Shown: in pieces, positions 15,127 through 22,631 of the stretch
How the letters are laid out: every line of letters starts with the position of its first letter
How positions within the stretch are numbered: the first letter of the stretch is position 1
Assembly: GCA_035759705.1 (NCBI GenBank)
Contig: DASTUJ010000062.1
Location: forward strand, 1 to 32,963
Direction: 5' to 3'
Length of the DNA stretch: 32,963 bases
Source of the DNA: Actinomycetota bacterium
GTDB lineage: Bacteria; Actinomycetota; CADDZG01; JAHWKV01
Notes under the pieces: model-generated
What the model saw: only the letters and a program-made list of their open reading frames with translations
Database searches by the model: none
What the model was told of the DNA's origin: nothing
Program-made: the position numbers and the translations under genes

Positions 15127-16503
15127 ATGTTGAAGCTAGACCCATCCTGGCGCCGGGTCCACATGGTCGGCATGGGCGGCGCCGGCATGAGCGCCATCGC
15201 CCGGGTCCTGACCCAGGCGGGCATCACGGTCACCGGGTCGGACGCTCGTGAGTCCGCCGTCCTGGAAGGCCTGCGTGCTCTGGGCGTCCGGGCCGACGTC
15301 GGCCACCGGGCCCGCCAGGCGGAGGGCGCCGACGTGCTGATCGTCACCAACGCAGTTGCTCCGGGCAACGTCGAGGTCGAGTTTGCGAGGTCGAACGGCA
15401 TCCCCATCCTGTGGAGAGGCCAGGCCCTGGCGCAGATCGTAGGGAGCCTCCGGACGATTGCGGTCAGCGGAACCCACGGGAAGACGACCACGTCGGGCAT
15501 GGTGGCCACCGTGCTGGCCCACGCTGGGATGAACCCCACCTACCTGCTGGGCTCCGACCTGGCCGGACGCGGTTCCGGCGGCCGCCTGGGGGAGGGCGAC
15601 GTCGCGGTGGTCGAGGCAGACGAGGCGTACCGTTCGTTTCTCTGGCTCGAGCCTGCGATCTCCGTGGTGACCAACATCGACCGGGACCACGTGGACCACT
15701 ACGACAGCTGGGAGACGCTCCAGGAGGCGTTTGCGACCTTCATGTCGAAGTCCACGGAGGCGGTGGTCGTCTGCGCCGACAACCCCCGCGCGGTGCAGGT
15801 TGCCGGTGCGCTGGCGACCATGACCTACGGGTTTGCCGAGGAGGCGACCGTACGGGCCGCCGGCCTCGAGTCGGGGGCCGGAGGCTCCGACTTCCGGCTG
15901 TTCGTCGACGGGGTCGACAGCGGCCCGGTGCACCTCCAGGTTTCCGGCCGGCACAACGTCCAGAACGCCCTCGGCGCAGCAGCCGCCTGCCTCAGCCTCG
16001 GCCTGGACGCGGCTACGGTGGCGGCGGGCCTGGCTGCGTTCGGCGGGGTAAGCCGCAGGTTCGAGTACCGGGGGATGTTCGAGGCGGCCCACCTGGTGGA
16101 CGACTACGCCCACCACCCGGCCGAGATCGAGGCGACGCTTGCCGCCGCCCGGTGGGGCCCCTGGAAGCGTGTGATCGCAGTGTTTCAACCGCACCTGTAC
16201 AGCCGGACCCAGGCCCTCTGGAGGGAGTTCGGGGCCTCCCTGGGGGCGGCCGACGTCGTGGTGGTCACCGATGTCTACGGCGCCCGGGAGGAGCCGGTCC
16301 CCGGGGTCACCGGAAAGCTCATCGTCGACGCCATCTGCGAGTCCTCACCCGGACGCAAGGTGATCTACGCCCCCCGCCTGGACGACGCCGCGCGGTACGT
16401 GCGCAGCATCGTCCGGCCGGACGACCTGATCCTCACCCTGGGGGCCGGCGACATCACGACCCTGCACGACCGTCTCATCGGCGATGCGCCGGCCGACCGG
16501 TAG
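15127..16503 (+). CDS. murC: UDP-MurNAc:L-alanine ligase MurC
   Basis: This 458-residue ligase adds L-Ala to UDP-MurNAc, the first step of stem peptide synthesis. It has an N-terminal MGMGGAGMSAIA nucleotide fold, the ATP loop G115-T-H-G-K119-T-T, EADEAYRSFL and DYAHHPAEIEA near the C-terminal domain. ATG at 15127 follows the murG stop with no gap. The gene also abuts murB. Confidence 0.96.
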   Translation: MLKLDPSWRRVHMVGMGGAGMSAIARVLTQAGITVTGSDARESAVLEGLRALGVRADVGHRARQAEGADVLIVTNAVAPGNVEVEFARSNGIPILWRGQALAQIVGSLRTIAVSGTHGKTTTSGMVATVLAHAGMNPTYLLGSDLAGRGSGGRLGEGDVAVVEADEAYRSFLWLEPAISVVTNIDRDHVDHYDSWETLQEAFATFMSKSTEAVVVCADNPRAVQVAGALATMTYGFAEEATVRAAGLESGAGGSDFRLFVDGVDSGPVHLQVSGRHNVQNALGAAAACLSLGLDAATVAAGLAAFGGVSRRFEYRGMFEAAHLVDDYAHHPAEIEATLAAARWGPWKRVIAVFQPHLYSRTQALWREFGASLGAADVVVVTDVYGAREEPVPGVTGKLIVDAICESSPGRKVIYAPRLDDAARYVRSIVRPDDLILTLGAGDITTLHDRLIGDAPADR

Positions 16504-17472
16504 GTGCGCCGGGTGCCCGAAAACCTGGACGAAACGCTCGGTCAGGCCGCAGCGGAGATAGGCGCCGCCGCCTCCGGCCGGGTGGCGTTCAAGGAGCCTC
16601 TGGCGCCGTTCACCTCGTTCCGGGTGGGGGGACCGGCCGGGGTGCTGGTGGAGCCCCGGGACGAGAAGGACCTCGAGGTGACCGGCTCCGTGGTCGCCAG
16701 GCTGGGCCTGGACGTGCTGATCCTGGGGCGGGGGTCCAACGTCCTGATCGGCGACGACGGCTTCCCGGGCGTGGTCATCCGCATGGGCAAGGGGTTCGAG
16801 TGGATCCGGTCGGCAGGCGAAGACGGAGTTGAGGCCGGAGGGGGCGCCAACCTCCCTCAGGTGGCCAACTGGGCCAGGCGTCGCTCGCTGGCCGGCATGG
16901 AGTTCTCGGTGGCCATCCCGGCGACCGTCGGCGGGGGAGTGGCGATGAATGCCGGCGCCCACGGCGCCAGCCTGTCGGACGTCCTGGAGTCCGCCCGGGT
17001 CTGCCACCTGGCCGAGGGCCGCACCGAGGAGATCACGGCCGAGGACCTGAACATGACCTACCGCAAGACCGCAGTGGGCCCGGGCAGCCTGGTCTGCTCG
17101 GCCCGGTTCAGGCTGGTTCCCGGGGACCCGGCGGAGATCGCGGCAAGGATGGAGAAGTACCGAATCCACCGTACCGAGACGCAGCCGGCGGATGCCCCCA
17201 ACGCGGGGTCGACTTTCCGGAACCCCCAGGGACACTCGGCCGGCGGCTTGATCGAAGCTACCGGGCTCAAGGGCCACCGGATCGGCGGCGCCGAGGTGTC
17301 GCCCAAGCACGCCAACTTCTTTTTCGCCCGGCCCGGCGCCAAGGCCCAGGACGTCTTCGACCTGATGGTCTTCGTGCAGGCCGCCGTCGAGAAGGAGCAC
17401 GGTGTCAGGCTGCTGCCCGAGGTCCGGATCATCGGCTTCTTCGACAACGCGGACGAGCTCAAAACCCAATGA
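16504..17472 (+). CDS. murB: UDP-N-acetylenolpyruvylglucosamine reductase MurB
   Basis: This 322-residue FAD enzyme reduces UDP-GlcNAc-enolpyruvate to UDP-MurNAc using NADPH. FAD-binding motifs are LGRGSNVLIGDDGF and IPATVGGGVAMNAGAHG. The proton-donor serine is S236 in GSTFRNP, and the C-terminal PEVRIIG with its glutamate is present. It lacks the long tyrosine loop of the E. coli enzyme, so it fits the type II group. GTG at 16504 directly follows murC; GTG at 16513 with AGGTG upstream is an equally good start, nine bases later. It overlaps ftsQ by four bases (ATGA). Confidence 0.95.
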   Translation: MRRVPENLDETLGQAAAEIGAAASGRVAFKEPLAPFTSFRVGGPAGVLVEPRDEKDLEVTGSVVARLGLDVLILGRGSNVLIGDDGFPGVVIRMGKGFEWIRSAGEDGVEAGGGANLPQVANWARRRSLAGMEFSVAIPATVGGGVAMNAGAHGASLSDVLESARVCHLAEGRTEEITAEDLNMTYRKTAVGPGSLVCSARFRLVPGDPAEIAARMEKYRIHRTETQPADAPNAGSTFRNPQGHSAGGLIEATGLKGHRIGGAEVSPKHANFFFARPGAKAQDVFDLMVFVQAAVEKEHGVRLLPEVRIIGFFDNADELKTQ

Positions 17473-18173
17473 AGCTGCTGAAGATACTGGCGCTCCTGGT
17501 GGTCGGTGCGGTGATCTACCAGGGAGTCCAGGCGGTTTCGAGATCGCGCTCGCTACAGCTCGACAAGTTCGAAGTAGAGGGCAACACCGAGGCCCGCATC
17601 AGCACCGAAACCGTGATCGCAGCCACCGGCGCCGAGGTCGGCGACCAGTTGTTGGGCATCTCCACGCAGAAAGTCTCGAGGGAGCTGGAGAAGCTGCCGT
17701 GGGTGGCCGAAGCCAGCGTCGAGCGGATCCTCCCTTCGACGCTCCGGATCTCGATCGACGAGCGCGAGCCGTCCTTCGTCATCCAGACCGGGCAGGGCCC
17801 CTTCCTGGCCGACGGCCGGGGACTGGTGCTGCAGGAGGGGAGCGAGGAGCTGGTCAACGTGGTCGAGATGCCCCTGCGGCCGATCCGTCCGGGCACCCGG
17901 ATCTCCACCTCGGAGTTCGTGCACGCCTCCCGGATACTGCGTTCCCTCCCGGCGGATATCCGTTCCCGGGTGACCTCGATCCGGGCGCCGTCCATCGACC
18001 AGATTCAAATCGAGACCGGCACCGGACCGTTGATCTTCTACGGCGCAGCGGAGAAGGTCGACGAGAAGAATTTCGCAGTCGAAACCCTCCTGGAGCGTAC
18101 AAAAAGTGCGTCGCCGAAGGTCGCAGTCATAGATGTGCGGGTCCCCGCCCGCCCGGTTACGCGCCCCCGCTAG
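17469..18173 (+). CDS. ftsQ: Cell division protein FtsQ
   Basis: This 234-residue bitopic protein has a very short cytoplasmic end, a transmembrane helix at about residues 4-23 (LLKILALLVVGAVIYQG), a POTRA domain at about 30-100 (LDKFEVEGN, LPWVAEASVERILPSTLRISI, EREPSF) and the FtsQ/DivIB beta domain. It links FtsL/FtsB to the septal synthases. ATG overlaps the murB stop. It is the last gene of the tightly packed first dcw block; 184 bases follow before the next start. Confidence 0.92.
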   Translation: MKLLKILALLVVGAVIYQGVQAVSRSRSLQLDKFEVEGNTEARISTETVIAATGAEVGDQLLGISTQKVSRELEKLPWVAEASVERILPSTLRISIDEREPSFVIQTGQGPFLADGRGLVLQEGSEELVNVVEMPLRPIRPGTRISTSEFVHASRILRSLPADIRSRVTSIRAPSIDQIQIETGTGPLIFYGAAEKVDEKNFAVETLLERTKSASPKVAVIDVRVPARPVTRPR

Positions 18174-18230
18174 AGCAGCCTCAAGCGCCACTTGAGGGCG
18201 CCTCACTTGTCGAACCCCGCTATTACAGCT

Positions 18231-18260
18231 CGTAAGCCTTGCGCTTACGCTTTATAACTT
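18231..18260 (+). terminator. Possible weak terminator after ftsQ
   Basis: CGTAAGC (18231-18237) and GCTTACG (18243-18249) form a perfect 7-bp stem with a 5-base loop, followed by the T/A-rich CTTTATAACTT. A second perfect hairpin, CCTCAAG-cgcca-CTTGAGG, lies at 18179-18197 without a T run. The T tract is poor, so attenuation is as likely as full termination. TATAAC at 18253-18258 could alternatively be a -10 for the next gene. Confidence 0.35.
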
Positions 18261-18286
18261 CTATCTTCCTCCACGTACGAATGTGC

Positions 18287-18325
18287 GGTTACCAAGCCGG
18301 CCCCAAACGCCGGCGGGACGTAACC
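18287..18325 (+). other. Predicted leader hairpin upstream of the winged-helix gene
   Basis: GGTTAC (18287-18292) pairs with GTAACC (18320-18325), and GCCGG (18296-18300) pairs with CCGGC (18310-18314) inside it. This gives a two-tier hairpin that ends 32 bases before the chosen start at 18358. Its role is unknown. Confidence 0.4.
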
Positions 18326-18357
18326 ATTGGCGTCATTCAGGGGAACGGAATCGAAGT

Positions 18358-18837
18358 TTGGTAAACAAGCCGGAGGAGGGCCAGTATCAAATCTGCCTCA
18401 AGAGAGGGGATTCGGAGCTCCAGGTGAGCGCTCCCGACCAGGCGTGGGTCGAGGCCAAGGTCGAGGAGCTGATGAGATGGCTGCCGGCCTCCCCGCCTAC
18501 CCAAAACGTGGCTTCCGGAGCAGTGGCCGCGGCAGCCTCCGCCCCCGCCAAGGCACCCTCCCTCGCCGAGCACGTCCGGGCGGTGGGGCCCTCGGGCGGG
18601 CTGGAGCACGTGCTGGCAATCGGGTACTACCTGGAGCGGTACTCACGGCTCAACGGGGGCTTTCGCCGGCGGGACCTGGCCGAGGCTTTCAAAGCTGTTC
18701 GGTACCAGCACTCGAACCCCGGGGTCCCGATCGCAACCGCCAAGCGCCAGGGCCTGCTCATGGACGGCGAGGAGCACGAGAAGCTGCTGCTGACCGAGAC
18801 GGCCGAGCGCTGGGTGGAGGAGCGGCTCGGCGCATGA
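18358..18837 (+). CDS. Unrecognised winged-helix-like protein between ftsQ and ftsZ
   Basis: This 159-residue soluble protein has no family name I can give. The N-terminal 45 residues look like a small beta-alpha unit (QYQICLKRGDSELQV, then AWVEAKVEELMRWL). A flexible Ala/Pro linker spans about 46-75. The C-terminal half, HVLAIGYYLERYSRLNGGF-RRRDLAEAF, KRQGLLMDGEEHEKLLL and LTETAERWVEERL, follows the pattern of helix-turn-helix modules in which an YYLE helix is followed by a recognition region and a GLL wing. TTG at 18358 is chosen because MVNKPEEGQYQI begins the folded part, with GGAA at 18347-18350; an in-frame GTG at 18283 would place the leader hairpin in coding sequence. Position suggests a division-linked regulator. 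Confidence 0.65.
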   Translation: MVNKPEEGQYQICLKRGDSELQVSAPDQAWVEAKVEELMRWLPASPPTQNVASGAVAAAASAPAKAPSLAEHVRAVGPSGGLEHVLAIGYYLERYSRLNGGFRRRDLAEAFKAVRYQHSNPGVPIATAKRQGLLMDGEEHEKLLLTETAERWVEERLGA

Positions 18838-18878
18838 GCCCGGCGGCGAGCGCACGTTCGAATCCCAATATGCAAACT

Positions 18879-18915
18879 ACACGCGTGTTCTTCGCGAACG
18901 ATTGTTGACCACGTG
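18879..18915 (+). promoter_or_regulatory. Palindromes upstream of the ftsZ promoter
   Basis: Three perfect palindromes lie in 37 bases: ACACGCGTGT at 18879-18888, TTCGCGAA at 18891-18898 and CACGTG at 18910-18915. The first two end just before the -35, where an activator would bind. The third overlaps the edge of the -35. Confidence 0.45.
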
Positions 18916-18933
18916 TGCGCCCGCGCATATATT
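18905..18933 (+). promoter_or_regulatory. ftsZ promoter
   Basis: TTGACC at 18905-18910 and TATATT at 18928-18933 are separated by exactly 17 bases, the best housekeeping-sigma match in the window. Transcription should start near 18940, giving a leader of about 85 bases before the ftsZ GTG at 19025. Confidence 0.8.
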
Positions 18934-18967
18934 GCTGTTCATTCGATTCAACTAGTGGTTTAGGGTA

Positions 18968-19020
18968 ACTCTCAGTGAACCTTTGGTCGAGAGTCAAACT
19001 TCCCCCTCACCCGGAGGTGA
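18968..19020 (+). other. Structured ftsZ leader
   Basis: ACTCTC (18968-18973) pairs with GAGAGT (18989-18994), with ACC-ttt-GGT able to pair inside the loop. Then TCACC (19007-19011) pairs with GGTGA (19016-19020), whose 3' arm is part of the Shine-Dalgarno site GGAGGTGA at 19013-19020. The second hairpin could limit ribosome access. Confidence 0.45.
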
Positions 19021-19024
19021 AATA

Positions 19025-20290
19025 GTGGCAGCATCGCCGCAGAACTATTTGGCAGTTATCAAAGTCGTCGGTATTGGAGGCGGCGGAGTCAACGCCGTTA
19101 ACCGCATGATCGATGCGGGTCTCAAGGGCGTTGAGTTCATCGCCGTCAACACCGACGCTCAGGCGTTGCTGATGTCGGACGCCGACGTGAAGCTGGACAT
19201 CGGCCGGGACCTCACCCGAGGCCTGGGCGCCGGCGCAGACCCCGAGCTCGGCCGTCAGGCCGCAGAAGCTCACCGTGACGAGATCGAAGAGGTGCTGAAG
19301 GGCGCCGACATGGTCTTCGTAACCGCAGGAAAGGGCGGCGGCACCGGAACCGGTGGCGCACCCGTAGTGGCGGAGATCGCCAAGAGCCTCGGTGCTCTGA
19401 CAATCGGTGTTGTGACCCGGCCGTTCGCATTCGAAGGCCGCCGGCGCAGCGTCAACGCCGAGCAGGGAATCATGAAGCTGAAGGAGAGGCTGGACAGCCT
19501 CATCATCATTCCGAACGACCGCCTGCTTCAGGTCTGCGACGAGACCACCTCGGTGCTCGAGGCCTTCCGCATGGCTGACGAGGTCCTGCTGCAGGGCGTC
19601 CAGGGCATCACCAACCTGATCACCATCCCCGGGTTGATCAACCTGGACTTCGCAGACGTGAAGGCGATCATGTTGAACGCCGGCTCGTCGCTTATGGGCA
19701 TCGGGAACGCACGCGGCGAGGACCGGGCCGTCATGGCCGCCCAGAACGCGGTGTCGTCTCCGTTGCTCGAAGCTTCTATCGACGGGGCCCGCGGCGTGCT
19801 GATCAGCATCTCCGGTGGCAGCGACCTCGGACTGTTCGAGGTCAACCAGGCCGCGAACATCATCGCCAAGTCGGCCCACCCGGACGCCAACATCATCTTC
19901 GGTGCGGTTATCGACGACCAGCTCGGCGACGAGCTGCGGCTTACCGTCATCGCATCCGGATTCGAGCGGTCGGAGTTCGCCGGCGCCGGTGGCGCCGGAA
20001 GGGCGCCCTCCGTCTCGGCTCCGGGCAGCCCGTACGGCGGCAGCCTGCCGTCGGTAGGGATTCCGCAGCCCCAGCCCATCGGCAGCTACATGGCCGAGGA
20101 CGACCTGGACGTGGAGTACGAGCTCGACCGCGAGCCGGTCATCACCGACATCCGGGAGCCCATGCCCCGCCGCACCAGGGAGCCTGCCTACAACGCTCCC
20201 CGGGAGCCGCAGGTCACCCACGTCTTCGACGCCGATGCGGATGACGACGACGACGACCTGGACATTCCGAGCTTCCTTCGGCGGAGGTAG
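19025..20290 (+). CDS. ftsZ: Cell division tubulin FtsZ
   Basis: This 421-residue GTPase forms the Z ring. It has [14 protein letters not shown] near the N-terminus, the tubulin signature GGGTGTG at residues 104-110, [11 protein letters not shown] as the T7 loop that completes the neighbouring active site, and an acidic, disordered linker. The conserved C-terminal peptide DIPSFLRRR ends the protein and should bind SepF. GTG at 19025 is preceded by the excellent site GGAGGTGA; an in-frame TTG at 18983 lacks one. It has its own promoter at 18905-18933. The next gene begins about 60 bases downstream with no terminator seen. Confidence 0.97.
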   Translation: MAASPQNYLAVIKVVGIGGGGVNAVNRMIDAGLKGVEFIAVNTDAQALLMSDADVKLDIGRDLTRGLGAGADPELGRQAAEAHRDEIEEVLKGADMVFVTAGKGGGTGTGGAPVVAEIAKSLGALTIGVVTRPFAFEGRRRSVNAEQGIMKLKERLDSLIIIPNDRLLQVCDETTSVLEAFRMADEVLLQGVQGITNLITIPGLINLDFADVKAIMLNAGSSLMGIGNARGEDRAVMAAQNAVSSPLLEASIDGARGVLISISGGSDLGLFEVNQAANIIAKSAHPDANIIFGAVIDDQLGDELRLTVIASGFERSEFAGAGGAGRAPSVSAPGSPYGGSLPSVGIPQPQPIGSYMAEDDLDVEYELDREPVITDIREPMPRRTREPAYNAPREPQVTHVFDADADDDDDDLDIPSFLRRR

Positions 20291-20349
20291 GGGAAAGAAC
20301 TGAGCGAGGAGTAGGTAGACCACTGCTTGAACCTGCGGAACGCGATGGC

Positions 20350-21057
20350 TTGCTGTTTCTTGTCCCCCCTCGAACGGCGGGCGTTGCGTTCACCACACGG
20401 TTAGGAGGTTCAAGCGGTGGTCCCTACTCCGGACTCAACCTCGGTACGGCAACATCGGATGATCCGGCGAAAGTCCGGGCGAACCGGGAACGGGTCGCCC
20501 GGGCTCTCGGCGTTTCGGAGGATTGGGCACTACTGAAGCAGGTCCACGGCAATTCCGTGGTCAAGGTGAATACGGGAGTCAGGTTCGCAACGTTGACATA
20601 CGAGGCTGATGCACTGCTCATGCGGCCAACCGGTGTGCCGGCAGCCGTAGTCGCAGCGGACTGTCTTCCGATCGCGCTGGTGGGCGGGGAGGAGCGCGGC
20701 GTAGTTCATGCCGGCTGGCGCGGGCTCTGCGCCGGGGTGATCGAGACGGCCGTCACGGCTTTCGAAGGCGGCCGGCCCACCGCCTGGATCGGCCCGAGCA
20801 TCGGACCCTGCCACTACCAGGTGGGCGCGGAGGTGGTCGAAACCTTCCGGTCGGCCAACCCCGAGGCTCCCGAGTTCTGGACCCCCGACGGCGACCGGTT
20901 CCGGTTCGACCTGCGGGCCGCAGCCAGGTGGGTGCTCAGGAAGGCGGGCGCCCAGGTGGACGACGACGACCCGCCCTGCACCTTCTGCGACTCCCGGTTC
21001 TACTCGTTCCGGCGGGACGGCGAGACCGGCCGGCACGCCGTGGTGGTCTGGCGGTGA
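20350..21057 (+). CDS. pgeF: Peptidoglycan editing factor PgeF (YfiH/DUF152 family)
   Basis: This 235-residue protein belongs to the laccase-like YfiH family, whose E. coli member removes L-Ser wrongly put into UDP-MurNAc. Metal and catalytic residues are in KQVHGN, AADCLPIAL and VVHAGWRG, with GPSIGPCHYQVG near the middle and FYSFRRDGETGR at the end. The TTG at 20350 is the first standard start in frame, but the codons just upstream (LLEPAERDG) also look like coding sequence, so the true start may be a non-standard codon such as CTG 20323, with AGGAG at 20307-20311. The gene overlaps the next by four bases. Confidence 0.9.
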   Translation: MLFLVPPRTAGVAFTTRLGGSSGGPYSGLNLGTATSDDPAKVRANRERVARALGVSEDWALLKQVHGNSVVKVNTGVRFATLTYEADALLMRPTGVPAAVVAADCLPIALVGGEERGVVHAGWRGLCAGVIETAVTAFEGGRPTAWIGPSIGPCHYQVGAEVVETFRSANPEAPEFWTPDGDRFRFDLRAAARWVLRKAGAQVDDDDPPCTFCDSRFYSFRRDGETGRHAVVVWR

Positions 21058-21788
21058 CCCTGACTTTGACCGACCCGATTGCCACGTCCCTCGACCGCGT
21101 CCGGCGGAGCATCGACGATGCGGCCATCGCAGTCGCGAGGGACCCGTCGGACGTCACGCTGATTGCCGTCTCCAAAGCCTTCCCGGCAAGCTCGATCGAG
21201 CGGGCGTTGGCCGCCGGACAGCAGGACTTCGGCGAGAACCGGGTCCAGGAGCTGGCGGCGAAGTTCGCGCAGCTGGGCGGACGGCCGAGCTGGCACTTCG
21301 TCGGCAGGCTGCAGCGCAACAAGGTCCGGCAGGTCCTGGCCACCGGGGCGGTGATCCACTCGGTCGACCGGCTGGAGCTTGCCGCGGAAATCAACGCCCG
21401 AGCCGGGGCGCCGGTCCGGGTCCTGCTCGAAGTCAACGTCACAGGCGAACCCCAAAAGGGCGGAGTGGAGCCGGATGAGCTGGGCCGGTTGACCGAAGCG
21501 GCCCTGGGAATGCCCAACCTCCAGGTCGTCGGGTTGATGACCATGGCCCGAAAAGCCGGCGATCCCGAGCTGGCCCGGCCCTACTTTGCCGAGCTGGCGC
21601 GCCTGAGGGACGAGTTGGTAGAGGGATATTCGCCCATGATCCGCCATCTTTCGATGGGTATGAGCCAAGATTATCGAGTAGCTGTAGAAGAAGGCGCCAC
21701 GATGGTGCGTGTCGGTGAAGCGATCTTTGGTCCGCGCACCCCTCCGCAGACTTTGAGGGCCGAACAACTGGGGGAGTCAGAAAGGTGA
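21054..21788 (+). CDS. YggS/YlmE-family PLP homeostasis protein
   Basis: This 244-residue protein is a single-domain fold-type III PLP-binding protein (YggS, PROSC, YlmE). The PLP lysine is in LIAVSKAFP, followed by FGENRVQEL, WHFVGRLQRNKVRQV, VLLEVNVTGEPQKGG, GLMTMA and LSMGMSQDY, all family hallmarks. It buffers cellular pyridoxal phosphate and amino-acid pools and has no known catalytic turnover. The GTG start overlaps the pgeF stop (GTGA). It is conserved in this place between ftsZ and sepF in Gram-positive bacteria. Confidence 0.93.
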   Translation: MTLTLTDPIATSLDRVRRSIDDAAIAVARDPSDVTLIAVSKAFPASSIERALAAGQQDFGENRVQELAAKFAQLGGRPSWHFVGRLQRNKVRQVLATGAVIHSVDRLELAAEINARAGAPVRVLLEVNVTGEPQKGGVEPDELGRLTEAALGMPNLQVVGLMTMARKAGDPELARPYFAELARLRDELVEGYSPMIRHLSMGMSQDYRVAVEEGATMVRVGEAIFGPRTPPQTLRAEQLGESER

Positions 21789-21793
21789 GTTCC

Positions 21794-22309
21794 ATGAGCG
21801 TCTGGAAGAAGACACTCCTGTATCTGGGACTGGTCGAGGAAGATGAGATGGACGGCCAGCTGGACCTCGTCGACGAGACCCCGCAACGGGCTCCATCCAC
21901 CATCCGCAAGATCAGCCGCGAAGAGCTGAGCTCGGTCCATCGGCCGCGGGCTGCGGTGCAGGAGCAGGGTTCGGTTCGCCAGGCCCAGGCGTTCCAGCAA
22001 ACCGCCCAGGCACAGCCTTCGGCGCCTCGTGCCCTCGGCCAGATCCACAAGGTTTCCCCGGCTGCCTACGACGACGCCAAGGAGATCGGCGACAAGTTGA
22101 AGTCCTCGGTGCCGGTCATAATGAACCTCCAGGGCGTCGAGGACGACACGTTCAAGCGCCTTACCGCCTTCGCCTCGGGTTTGGCGTACGGCCTGGGCGG
22201 GGACGTGCAGAGGCTGGGGCCGCGCATGTACCTGATCACACCGGCGAATGTCGAAGTTTCGGCGGAGGACAGGCAGCGCCTCAAGCGAGGCCTGTTCAAT
22301 GAATTTTGA
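21794..22309 (+). CDS. sepF: Cell division protein SepF
   Basis: This 171-residue protein anchors FtsZ to the membrane in bacteria without FtsA. The amphipathic N-terminal helix MSVWKKTLLYLGL should insert into the membrane. A variable Gln/Ala-rich linker follows, then the SepF core at about 85-165 (IGDKLKSSVPVIMNLQGV, RLTAFASGLAYGLGGDVQRLG, MYLITPANVEV). I chose ATG 21794 since AGGTGAG lies six bases upstream and the helix begins there; GTG 21785, overlapping the previous stop, adds three residues and is possible. Confidence 0.95.
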   Translation: MSVWKKTLLYLGLVEEDEMDGQLDLVDETPQRAPSTIRKISREELSSVHRPRAAVQEQGSVRQAQAFQQTAQAQPSAPRALGQIHKVSPAAYDDAKEIGDKLKSSVPVIMNLQGVEDDTFKRLTAFASGLAYGLGGDVQRLGPRMYLITPANVEVSAEDRQRLKRGLFNEF

Positions 22310-22327
22310 AACCGGGAGTGAGCGTCA

Positions 22328-22621
22328 TTGAGTCTTGTTGCCGTAATCCTTCTGCGCACCCTGCAGATCTACGGGTGGATCCTGGTCGGCCGGATCATTC
22401 TGTCGTTCATCCCGCTGTTCAGCCCGGGATGGCAGCCGCCGCCTTTCCTCACGCCGATAGTGGACCTGATCTACGGGATGACCGAACCGCCGCTGCAGTT
22501 CATACGACGCTACGTTCCACAACCCATGGGCTTTCCGTTCGATCTGTCGTTCATCATCTTGTACGTGATCGTGAGACTGATCTTGCCCCAGGTGATCATC
22601 TACTCCCTGGCCGGCTTCTAA
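22328..22621 (+). CDS. YggT family membrane protein
   Basis: This 97-residue protein has two hydrophobic segments (about 5-30 and 72-95) and the YggT signature RIILSFIPLF, then LTPIVDLIYGMTEPPLQFIRRYVP. The TTG start at 22328 has GGGAGTG about eight bases before it. The family is conserved between sepF and divIVA in Gram-positive bacteria and cyanobacteria; its role in the envelope is not well defined. It lies 18 bases after sepF and 10 bases before divIVA. Confidence 0.9.
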   Translation: MSLVAVILLRTLQIYGWILVGRIILSFIPLFSPGWQPPPFLTPIVDLIYGMTEPPLQFIRRYVPQPMGFPFDLSFIILYVIVRLILPQVIIYSLAGF

Positions 22622-22631
22622 GGAGGGCTCT

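Noticed and set aside
18287-18293. GGTTACC near ftsQ as a site for the ArsR repressor of 32567-32917
   Set aside because: Only one half-site-like match without the 6-base-spaced dyad; it is better explained as a hairpin arm.
18983-19024. Upstream TTG start for FtsZ at 18983
   Set aside because: It lacks a ribosome site, while GGAGGTGA directly precedes GTG 19025. The extra residues are not typical of FtsZ.
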